Made by a program: the position numbers and the translations under genes
Part shown: positions 17,152 through 24,815 of the stretch, piece after piece
How positions within the stretch are numbered: position 1 is the first letter of the stretch
Layout: each line of letters begins with the position of its first letter
NCBI GenBank assembly: GCA_002279935.1
Contig: NCCZ01000002.1
Coordinates: forward strand, 186,001 to 250,000
DNA length: 64,000 bases
Reading direction: 5' to 3'
Source of the DNA: Hyphomicrobium sp. 12-62-95
Lineage (GTDB): Bacteria; Pseudomonadota; Alphaproteobacteria; Rhizobiales; Hyphomicrobiaceae
Notes under the pieces: generated by a model
What the model was told of the DNA's origin: nothing
The model's input: only the letters and a program-made list of their open reading frames with translations
Database searches by the model: none

Positions 17152-17943
17152 ATGCAGCAAACCAAATGGCGGACGCGCCATGCTCCCGCAATCGTCCTGC
17201 TGGCGCTTGCCGGGCTTCTCGTGCCCGCCGGTGAGGCGCTGGCGCTGGAGCCCGATCCCGGCGAGGAAAAAGCGATCAAAACCTGCGAGCGGCGGCTTTG
17301 CACCATGGTTCTCGGCCGCCAGCCGACCGGACCGGACTTGGCCTGCAATGTCGGCAAGACGTGGGACCGGGATACTTTGAAGAAGGGCGAAAGCTCATCG
17401 GTTTCCTGGGGATTCGGGGACGCGCGCTGTACGGTGGATTTGAAACTCAGCCGGTCTGATCTCGTTGGCGCGCTGACGGCGCCCAAGTACACCGTGGTAA
17501 TCCCGGAGCATGAAGTGCGCTGTATCGTCGAGCAGGACGGCAAGCCACGGCCCGTCGTTGCCAAGCTGGCGCCGAAGCTCAAGTTCAAGAACGGGAAGGC
17601 GGACAAGATCTGGCTCAATCTCGGCGACGTGTCGGGTCCGACGGCAGTGAAGGCGACGGTGAACATGGCCGCCAGCCTGGAAGACACGCTCGGCATCTTT
17701 CATCGCAGCATGCTGAAGTCGGTGAACAAGTTTCTGCATACCAAGTGCGGTGAGCGCTATCACGCCGATGGCCGGCCGAAGGATGACCCCGAAGCGGCGA
17801 CGAAGACCGCCGACAAGCCTGAGAAGCCGGCCAAGGCTCCCGTTGCCAAGGCGAGTGTCGTGAAGCCGGCGCCAGCGGAGACGGGTGCGACTGCGGCCAA
17901 AGGGAACGGCGGAGCAAACGCTGTGGCGGCCGACGCGAAATGA
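17152..17943 (+). CDS. Secreted protein of unknown function, first of a paralogous pair
   Basis: A 263-residue protein starting MQQTKWRTRHAPAIVLLALA, with a signal peptide cleaved near EALALEP. The body (residues 30-195) has six or so cysteines, for example CERRLC and later single cysteines, and the segment KLKFKNGKADK. The last 60 residues are a low-complexity alanine/lysine/proline tail (KTADKPEKPAKAPVAKA...), probably disordered. Its core aligns by eye with the next gene product: cysteine-led LSRSDLVGAL, a PE...VRCIVE segment, LAPKLKFKNG and LKSVNKFLHT. The stop overlaps the next start by four bases. I do not recognise the family. Confidence 0.8.
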   Translation: MQQTKWRTRHAPAIVLLALAGLLVPAGEALALEPDPGEEKAIKTCERRLCTMVLGRQPTGPDLACNVGKTWDRDTLKKGESSSVSWGFGDARCTVDLKLSRSDLVGALTAPKYTVVIPEHEVRCIVEQDGKPRPVVAKLAPKLKFKNGKADKIWLNLGDVSGPTAVKATVNMAASLEDTLGIFHRSMLKSVNKFLHTKCGERYHADGRPKDDPEAATKTADKPEKPAKAPVAKASVVKPAPAETGATAAKGNGGANAVAADAK

Positions 17944-18491
17944 TGCGTGGCGGGCTTGTGGCGCTGGCGTTGGCCTTAGCACCTCATCCTGCATTTGGGG
18001 GTGCGCCCACAGCGGCGCTTTCCGAGGATTGCTTTGCCGAGGTCGAGACTGGAACGGGGCCCGATATCGCATGTCTCTTCCGGTTGCAGCCAACGGCCGC
18101 CGAGCGAGCGGAGTTGGAGGCAGGGTCGCGGGGGTATGTGAAGGATTTCGCATGCCGGATGACGGTGCGGATCGCGCGTGCTGAGATCGACAAGGCGCTG
18201 GCGGCGGTGGACTATGCGTTTAAGAGTCCGGAGCAGCCGGTCGTGTGTACCATCACGACTTACAAGAGCACGTTCGACGTCACGGGGACGTTTGCGCCGG
18301 AGGTGGTTTTCAAGAACGGCGTGGCGGTGTCGGCGACGCCGGGGCTTGGCAAAATCAAGGGCATCACGCGCGTGATCTCGTGGCCCATCGTGCAATTCGT
18401 CAACCGCTGGCCTTCGGTGCGCGAGGGCATGCTGACCATCGTGAACGCCTACAAAACGCACAAGGCGAAGGGCGGGGCGAAGAAGATTTGA
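17940..18491 (+). CDS. Secreted protein of unknown function, second of a paralogous pair
   Basis: A 183-residue protein with a signal peptide (GGLVALALALAPHPAFGG). The core mirrors the preceding protein: CRMTVRIARAEIDKAL against CTVDLKLSRSDLVGAL, then PEQPVVCTITT, FAPEVVFKNGVAV, LGKIKGIT and MLTIVNAYKTH. It lacks the long alanine/lysine tail and ends in a short basic stretch (KAKGGAKKI). The ATGA overlap with the upstream gene means translational coupling. The pair looks like a local duplication with divergence, and the two products may act as a heterodimer in the periplasm. Function unknown. Confidence 0.8.
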   Translation: MMRGGLVALALALAPHPAFGGAPTAALSEDCFAEVETGTGPDIACLFRLQPTAAERAELEAGSRGYVKDFACRMTVRIARAEIDKALAAVDYAFKSPEQPVVCTITTYKSTFDVTGTFAPEVVFKNGVAVSATPGLGKIKGITRVISWPIVQFVNRWPSVREGMLTIVNAYKTHKAKGGAKKI

Positions 18492-18500
18492 TCGCCAGTC

Positions 18501-19859
18501 TTAGGTTGGCAATGGCACGCCGGCTTGGGTGAAGACTTGTTTTTGGCGGGCGCTGACGGCTTCGAGGTCAAAGTCCTGGATGGTTTCGTTGAAGAGGCGG
18601 TACCAGTTCTGCTTGGCGGCGAGGTGCAAGAAGACGCCGCCGAGGCCGATGGCGGCGCGGTCCATGAAGACGAATTCGCGCGGGACGGTGACGGGGCCCT
18701 TTTCCTTGAGAATCTTGTGCACGGCGAAGGCTTCGCGGCGGCCGTATTCGCCGGGCTTGGTGTCTTCGGCGATGGTGCGCTCACGGTCGTCGAGCAGCGG
18801 GCCGTAGATAAAGCGCGCCCACATGATCATGGCGTCGATCAGCTCATGGGTGAGGCCGCGGAAGCCCCAGCGTTCGAAGGCGGCCACGATGCGCGGGCGA
18901 TCGTCGGACAGCAGGCCCTTGTAGAGTTCGATGACGCCTTCGACGAAGGCGACGGGGAAGGTGCGGATGCAGCCGTAGTCGAGCAGGTTGAGGCCGGCGG
19001 GGCGGCCGTTCTCGCTAAAGACGGTGTAGTTGCCCAGATGCGGGTCGCCGTGAATGACGCCGTGGTGGGAGAAGGGATACCACCAGGCGCGGAACATGGC
19101 TTGCGCGATGCGGTTGCGGTCTTCGAGGCTATCGTCCTTGTGCGAGAGGAGCGGATGGCCGTCGAGCCAGGACATGGTGAGGAGGCGCCCGGTGGACAGA
19201 TCGGCATCGATTGCGGGGACGCGGATGATGGGGTCGTTTTCGAAGATGAGTCCGTAAAGCCGGGTGTGTTTGGCTTCCAGCGTGTAGTCGAGTTCTTCGC
19301 GCAGACGGGCGCCGATTTCTTTGAGGATTTCGGAGGTGTCGACCGCGCTGTCGAAGCGGGCGTGGACGGCGAAGACGACTTTCAATTGCGTGAGGTCGGC
19401 TTCGACGGCGGATTGCATGTCGGGGTACTGCAATTTGCAGGCGAGCGCGCGGCCGTCGAGGGATGTGGCGCGGTGGACTTGGCCCAGCGACGCGGAAGCG
19501 GTTGATTGATCTTCGAAGGTGGCGAAGCGGGTGCGCCAGTCGGGGCCGAGTTCGGCCTGCATGCGGCGGCGAACGAAGGCGGGGCCCATGGGCGGGGCCT
19601 GGGATTGGAGTTGGGAGAGTTCGCGGGCGTATTCGGGGGGCAGCGCTTCGGGGATGGTGGATAGAAGCTGCGCCACCTTCATGAGCGGGCCTTTAAGGCC
19701 GCCGAGTGCTGCGGCCAGTTCGGCGGCCTGGGCGCGGTCGTTGCCTTCCATGCCGAACAGGCGCTGGCCGGCGACCTTGGCGGCGACCGTGCCGACGTTG
19801 GTGCCAACTTTCATGTAGCGCGCGGCGCGGGCGGAGAAGCGGTTGTCTTCGTTGGACAT
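18501..19859 (-). CDS. ABC1/UbiB-family atypical kinase (AarF/ADCK)
   Basis: The 452-residue protein has the ABC1 family signature: the N-terminal KxxQ helix (LMKVAQLLSTIPEALP near residues 60-75), the A-rich nucleotide loop STASASLGQVHRA near 118-130, lysine in ACKLQYPD, and the catalytic stretch HHGVIHGDPHLGNY with NLLDYGCIRTF as the metal-binding DFG-like segment. Members support ubiquinone synthesis or lipid homeostasis and bind ATP. No C-terminal membrane helix pair is seen, unlike E. coli UbiB, so it is nearer the ADCK3-like group. It is a single gene, convergent with the secreted pair. Confidence 0.88.
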   Translation of the reverse strand: MSNEDNRFSARAARYMKVGTNVGTVAAKVAGQRLFGMEGNDRAQAAELAAALGGLKGPLMKVAQLLSTIPEALPPEYARELSQLQSQAPPMGPAFVRRRMQAELGPDWRTRFATFEDQSTASASLGQVHRATSLDGRALACKLQYPDMQSAVEADLTQLKVVFAVHARFDSAVDTSEILKEIGARLREELDYTLEAKHTRLYGLIFENDPIIRVPAIDADLSTGRLLTMSWLDGHPLLSHKDDSLEDRNRIAQAMFRAWWYPFSHHGVIHGDPHLGNYTVFSENGRPAGLNLLDYGCIRTFPVAFVEGVIELYKGLLSDDRPRIVAAFERWGFRGLTHELIDAMIMWARFIYGPLLDDRERTIAEDTKPGEYGRREAFAVHKILKEKGPVTVPREFVFMDRAAIGLGGVFLHLAAKQNWYRLFNETIQDFDLEAVSARQKQVFTQAGVPLPT

Positions 19860-19914
19860 GGACGTGGGTGTGCCTTCGGTGAACCTTCAGGCTGTTTACG
19901 TCGTCGGGCGTTGG

Positions 19915-21840
19915 CTAGACCGCAACCTGGGTGCCCACCTCCACTGCGCGATCCATTGGGATGCGGAAATAGACGGTGGCGTCCTCGGCGGAGCGGGCGA
20001 GTGCTAGAAAAAGGCGTTGCTGCCAGCGGGGCAAGCCTGACTCGTGGGCGAGGCGAAGGGATCGGCGGGAAAGGAAAAAGGACGTGTTTCCGACTTCCAG
20101 GTTGAGATCCTTGCGGCGGCAGGTCTCGAAGATCTTCGGGACGTTGGGCGTTTCCATGAAGCCGTAGTGGGCGATGACTTTCGTGAAAAGGGGATCGGTG
20201 CGGTCGATCTCGACACGCTCGTGGCGCTGAACGCGGGGGACCGCTTCGGTCTTGATGGTCAGGATGATGTTGCGCTCGTGGAGCACGCGGTTGTGTTTGA
20301 GGTTGTGCATGAGACAGGTGGGAGCGAGGTCGGTGTCAGCTGAGAGAAAGACCGCGGTGCCGGGAACGCGGACCGGGGGTTTGGCTGTGAGCTTACGCGT
20401 GAGCCACGCTAGGTCTGTGTCTTCGCGGCGGATTTTCTTGGAGAGCAGGTCGTAGCCGCGCACCCAGGTCCACATGACGATGAACAGAACCGCGGCCATG
20501 AGGAGCGGCAGCCAACCACCTTCCAGTACCTTCAGAATGTTGGCCGTGAAGAAGGCCTGCTCGATCAGCAGTAGAGGGACCACGACGCCGGCTGCGGCCC
20601 AGAGCGGCCATTTCCAGACGCGCCAGAAGACGAAGAAGCCCATGATGGATGTGATGATCATGGTGGCGGTGACGGCGACGCCGTAAGCGGCTGCCAGATT
20701 GCTCGACGTCTTGAACAGCGCGACCACAAATACGACGCCGACGAACAACAGCCAGTTTACTTGTGGCAGATAGATCTGCCCCGCCATTTCTTCGGACGTG
20801 TGGCGAATGGTGAGACGGGGGAGCAATCCGAGCTGCACGGCCTGCTGGGTGAGCGAGAAGGCGCCGGTGATCACGGCCTGGCTCGCGATGACGGTGGCAG
20901 CGGTTGCGAGGAGAACCACCGGCAATAGCGCCCACTCGGGATACAATCGGAAAAAGGGGCTTTCCATGGTTTCGGGATGGGCGAGGACGAGGGCGCCTTG
21001 GCCGAAGTAGTTGAGCAGCAGCGCGGGGAAAACAAAGAAGAGCCATGCATATTGGATCGGCCGGCGGCCAAAGTGGCCAAGATCGGCGTAGAGCGCTTCA
21101 GCGCCGGTGACCGCTAGGAACACGAGGCCGAGGATCGTTAAGCCGAGAATGCCATTCGAGGCGACGAGCACGACGCCGTGGTGGGGGCTTAGAGCATTCA
21201 CGATGGCCCAGTCGTCGGCGATGTGGATCAGGCCGCCGGCGGCCATGGCGAGGAACCAGACGGCGGTGATGGGTCCAAAGAATTTGGCGACGCGCGCGGT
21301 GCCGTGCGACTGGACGGCGAACAGACCAACGATGATCACGAGAGAGAGTGGGATAATCCAGTCGTCGAAGACGGGCGAGACCAGTTTCAACCCTTCGACG
21401 GCAGAGAGCACTGAGATGGCCGGTGTAATCACCGCATCACCGTAAAAGAATGACGCGCCGGCCAAGCCCAGCACAAACAGGAGGGGCGCGCTGCGTTTGG
21501 CGGCTTTCTGGCCGAGCGCCATGAGCGCAAACGTGCCGCCTTCGCCGTTGTTATCGGCACGTAGGATGAGGAGCACGTATTTGAGAGTAACGATAAGGAT
21601 CAGAGCCCAGGTGATGAGGGACAGCACGCCCAGGACGGCGGCGCGGCCTTCAAGCCCGCCGGATTTCGCGGCGACGACGGCTTCACGGAAGGCATAGAGA
21701 GGAGAGGTGCCGATATCTCCGTACACCACTCCGATGGAGCCGATGAGGAGGGCGGCGAATTTGGCGTTGGGTGCGTGGTTGGGGGTCGAACCGGGGGCTG
21801 TTGAGCCTGCGATGTCGGCCGAAGCGTCGATCTTGGCCAT
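19915..21840 (-). CDS. kup: Kup-type potassium uptake protein
   Basis: A 641-residue K+/H+ symporter of the KUP/HAK/KT family. About twelve membrane segments fill residues 30-460, and a cytoplasmic C-terminal domain of about 180 residues follows. The family start SIGVVYGDIGTSPLYAFREA (residues 34-53) and the stretch LRADNNGEGGTFALMAL near 93 are diagnostic. Many Hyphomicrobiales carry several kup copies; only this one is in the window. The short gap to the ABC1 kinase gene downstream contains no hairpin that I can see. Confidence 0.95.
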   Translation of the reverse strand: MAKIDASADIAGSTAPGSTPNHAPNAKFAALLIGSIGVVYGDIGTSPLYAFREAVVAAKSGGLEGRAAVLGVLSLITWALILIVTLKYVLLILRADNNGEGGTFALMALGQKAAKRSAPLLFVLGLAGASFFYGDAVITPAISVLSAVEGLKLVSPVFDDWIIPLSLVIIVGLFAVQSHGTARVAKFFGPITAVWFLAMAAGGLIHIADDWAIVNALSPHHGVVLVASNGILGLTILGLVFLAVTGAEALYADLGHFGRRPIQYAWLFFVFPALLLNYFGQGALVLAHPETMESPFFRLYPEWALLPVVLLATAATVIASQAVITGAFSLTQQAVQLGLLPRLTIRHTSEEMAGQIYLPQVNWLLFVGVVFVVALFKTSSNLAAAYGVAVTATMIITSIMGFFVFWRVWKWPLWAAAGVVVPLLLIEQAFFTANILKVLEGGWLPLLMAAVLFIVMWTWVRGYDLLSKKIRREDTDLAWLTRKLTAKPPVRVPGTAVFLSADTDLAPTCLMHNLKHNRVLHERNIILTIKTEAVPRVQRHERVEIDRTDPLFTKVIAHYGFMETPNVPKIFETCRRKDLNLEVGNTSFFLSRRSLRLAHESGLPRWQQRLFLALARSAEDATVYFRIPMDRAVEVGTQVAV

Positions 21841-22017
21841 GACGTATCCTGATGCTTACCTGCTGCGGTGCAGCATTGGAGCGGCGGCGTACGCCTGCGA
21901 CCAGCCGCACGGAAGGTGTCAATTCATGTTACAGCGCAAATAAACAGGATTGACTTAGCCAGGACCGTTGCCGACCCGCCGCGTCATTAACGCTATGATT
22001 TGCTAAACGATCCGCGC

Positions 22018-22608
22018 TTAGTTCTCACCGAAAACAGGGGCGTCGGGGATCAGGAAGAGAATCCCGCCGCTGCGGATGCCGACGGGTTCGGTATCGACGG
22101 CGAGGTTGAGGAGTTCGTGGGTTACGGCGCGCGTGACGAGGGCTTCCAGGCGGCCGCGAACGCGCAAATAGGGTTTTATCGCGCCGGTTTTTTCATCCAC
22201 GGCAAAGCGCAGCGGATGGGCGGGGCCGCATGGCACCACGTCATCGACATTGGTGCGGAAGACCAACTCCTGATGGGGGGGATGGCCGGTGAGTTCCATT
22301 TCGACTGCCAGGAAGGGCGCATCGGCGACCGCGACGTCAACGCGTTCGTCGGGCGTGACGAGGTATGTCTTCCCGTCCACGTCTTTGCGGAGCACGCTGG
22401 CGAAGAGCCGGACGAGGGCCGGGCGGTTGATGGGCGAACCTCGGTAGCACCATGTCCCATCGGCTTTGATTTCGAGGCCGATATCGCCGCAATAGGGCGG
22501 GTTCCATGTTTCGACGGGCGGATGCCCCTTTCCGCTGCCTTGCTGAAGCATTGCGGCGAGGTTGCCCAACCGGTTTCCAGCGTCATTTCCGTGATTGTTT
22601 TCAGACAT
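22018..22608 (-). CDS. DUF1285 family protein
   Basis: The 196-residue cytoplasmic protein contains PPYCGDIGLEIKADGTWCYRGSPI (spread over residues 37-60), an RPALVRLFASVLRKD segment and the later YLVTPDERVDV and LRFAVDEKTGA motifs. This order is that of DUF1285, a family with two small beta-sandwich modules and no assigned function. It lies divergent from the moxR operon, separated by 231 bp. A link to that operon is possible but there is no evidence for it beyond position. Confidence 0.8.
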   Translation of the reverse strand: MSENNHGNDAGNRLGNLAAMLQQGSGKGHPPVETWNPPYCGDIGLEIKADGTWCYRGSPINRPALVRLFASVLRKDVDGKTYLVTPDERVDVAVADAPFLAVEMELTGHPPHQELVFRTNVDDVVPCGPAHPLRFAVDEKTGAIKPYLRVRGRLEALVTRAVTHELLNLAVDTEPVGIRSGGILFLIPDAPVFGEN

Positions 22609-22839
22609 TCGGCGGTGCGTCCTCGCGCGCTCATCTTCAGCTAAAATGACAACCGGTTACACAGGTTTAACTTGACCGGAACGGGTCCCGGACAGCCACT
22701 ATCCGCAGGCCTTAAGGGGCCCAGCTGGCATCGCTGTACGGCGGCCCCCGCGTATGTAACGGTATGACAGCCGCGAGGCTTGCGACAGGTCAATTGCCCG
22801 TTCGGGCCATATGAGTGCCCCACGGGCTATGGAGCTTCA

Positions 22840-23838
22840 ATGACAGTTCTGACTTCGACGGATGAGAGCATCGTACCGCGCCTTGAGGCTGCCGCGCATC
22901 AGGTCCAGCGCGCCCATAAGGCTGCCGCCGGGGTGATCTACGGCCAGGACGTAGTTATTGAACGCACTCTTATCACGCTCTTGTCGGGTGGACATGCGCT
23001 GCTGATCGGCGTCCCCGGGCTCGCCAAGACGCTGCTCGTCGATACGCTCGGCAAAGTGCTGGGGCTTGACGCCAAGCGCATCCAGTTCACGCCCGACTTG
23101 ATGCCGTCGGACATCATCGGCGCGGAAGTTCTTGAAGAAAGCGCCACCAAGTCGCGTTCGTTCCGGTTCATCAAAGGTCCGATCTTCACTCAGCTTCTCA
23201 TGGCGGACGAAATCAACCGCGCCTCGCCCAAGACGCAGTCGGCGCTGTTGCAGGCGATGCAGGAGCACCATGTGACAGTGGCCGGGCAGCGGCACGACAT
23301 CCCGACGCCGTTCCATGTGCTCGCCACGCAGAACCCGTTGGAGCAGGAAGGCACCTATCCGCTCCCCGAGGCTCAGCTCGACCGGTTCCTCTTGCAGATC
23401 GACGTGACCTATCCGGATCTCGCAGCCGAACGGCGGATGCTCTACTCGACGACCGGCACGGAAGAGCGCCGTCTCGAAACGGTGCTAACGGGTCCGGAAC
23501 TGATGTCGATCCAGCGGCTCGTGCGCCAGATCCCGGTGCCGGACAAAGTCGTGGAGGCGATCCTCACGCTCGTGCGCTCGGCGCGGCCGGGCACAGGCGC
23601 AGACACAGAAGTCGACCGGTATGTCGCTTGGGGTCCGGGGCCGCGCGCGAGCCAGTCGTTGATGCTGGCCGTGCGCGCCAAGGCGCTGATCGACGGGCGG
23701 CTTGCGCCTTCAATCGACGACGTGGTGGCGCTGGCGGAACCGATCTTGAAGCACCGCATGGCGCTGAAGTTTGCCGCGCGCGCCGACAACCAAGACCTTT
23801 CCGGCATCATCGCGCGGCTGGCCGCGAAGGCCGGATAA
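22840..23838 (+). CDS. MoxR-family AAA+ ATPase
   Basis: A 332-residue AAA+ chaperone-like ATPase. The Walker A loop is GVPGLAKT, Walker B is LLMADEINRA, and the MoxR-specific stretch ATQNPLEQEGTYPLPEAQLD follows, then the lid domain. I start at ATG 22840 (MTVLTSTDESI) because the upstream in-frame sequence looks non-coding. It is the first gene of a four-gene plus-strand operon (MoxR, DUF58, DUF4159 protein, large membrane protein). In such operons MoxR is thought to help assemble or activate membrane or periplasmic complexes. The substrate here is not known. Confidence 0.93.
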   Translation: MTVLTSTDESIVPRLEAAAHQVQRAHKAAAGVIYGQDVVIERTLITLLSGGHALLIGVPGLAKTLLVDTLGKVLGLDAKRIQFTPDLMPSDIIGAEVLEESATKSRSFRFIKGPIFTQLLMADEINRASPKTQSALLQAMQEHHVTVAGQRHDIPTPFHVLATQNPLEQEGTYPLPEAQLDRFLLQIDVTYPDLAAERRMLYSTTGTEERRLETVLTGPELMSIQRLVRQIPVPDKVVEAILTLVRSARPGTGADTEVDRYVAWGPGPRASQSLMLAVRAKALIDGRLAPSIDDVVALAEPILKHRMALKFAARADNQDLSGIIARLAAKAG

Positions 23839-23846
23839 CGGAACCA

Positions 23847-24815
23847 ATGGCCACAGGCGCTGAAAATTGGTCTGCAGCGGACGCCTCGGACGGGAACGCG
23901 CATTCGCTGGACCGGCTGCAGGAGAGTGCGCATGCGCTCGCCGAGCGGCTGCCGGACCTGTTGATCGATGCGAAGCGTATTTCGCAAACGGTGGCGCACG
24001 GCATCCACGGGCGGCGGCGTTCGGGACCCGGCGAGACGTTTTGGCAATTCCGAAACTATGAAGGGACCGATAGCGCGCAGTTGATCGACTGGCGGCGTTC
24101 GGCATCGTCGGATCATGTCTATGTGCGCGAGCGCGAATGGGAAGCCGCGCACACCGTGTGGATGTGGTCGGACTTATCGGCGTCGATGGATTTCAAGAGC
24201 CATCTTTCGAGCGTGACGAAGCGTGACCGGGCTGTTGTTCTCATGCTGGCGGCGGCGGAATTGCTGGTGCGGGGCGGCGAACGTATTGGTCTCATGGCGA
24301 TGTCGCAGCCTTCGGGGAGCCGCAAAATCGCGAACGTGTTGGCCGAGGCGATCATCACCAATATCTCGTCGCCGTTGATCGCGAAGAGCAGGCCGCCTCA
24401 ACAGCAGATCCCGCGGCATGCGGAAGTGCTGCTGTTCGGCGATTTCCTGGCACCGGTTCCAGCGATCCGGGAGCGCATTGAGGAACTGGCCGCGCTCGGC
24501 GCGCGCGGACATTTGGTGCAGGTGTTCGACCCAGCGGAAGAAACGTTGCCCTACGATGGGCGGGCGGAATTTTCCAACGCGTCCGGGCGCGAGCGCTATT
24601 TGGCCGACCGCGTGGAGACGCTGCGCGTTGAATATCAAAAGCGCCTGGCCGATCACCGGGCGCAGATCGAGGATTTCACACACCGGCTCGGCTGGTCATT
24701 CATGGTGCATCATACGGACCGGCCGGCGACGGAGCCGCTGCTCACGCTTGTGATGCGGCTCGCCGGTGAGATGGGCGCGGTCTATCGCGCCGAAACGCCT
24801 GCGGAGGCCGTGTGA
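23847..24815 (+). CDS. DUF58 domain protein
   Basis: A 322-residue cytoplasmic protein. The DUF58 motif is RRSGPGETFWQFRNYEGTD followed by DWRRSASSDHVYVRERE near residues 53-90, and the rest has a von Willebrand A-like fold (VWMWSDLSASMDF resembles a metal-site DxSxS, here SDLSASMD). It starts eight bases after moxR. Its stop codon shares one base with the next ATG (TGATG). DUF58 and MoxR proteins occur together in most bacteria and are probably partners. No transmembrane segment is seen. Confidence 0.9.
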   Translation: MATGAENWSAADASDGNAHSLDRLQESAHALAERLPDLLIDAKRISQTVAHGIHGRRRSGPGETFWQFRNYEGTDSAQLIDWRRSASSDHVYVREREWEAAHTVWMWSDLSASMDFKSHLSSVTKRDRAVVLMLAAAELLVRGGERIGLMAMSQPSGSRKIANVLAEAIITNISSPLIAKSRPPQQQIPRHAEVLLFGDFLAPVPAIRERIEELAALGARGHLVQVFDPAEETLPYDGRAEFSNASGRERYLADRVETLRVEYQKRLADHRAQIEDFTHRLGWSFMVHHTDRPATEPLLTLVMRLAGEMGAVYRAETPAEAV

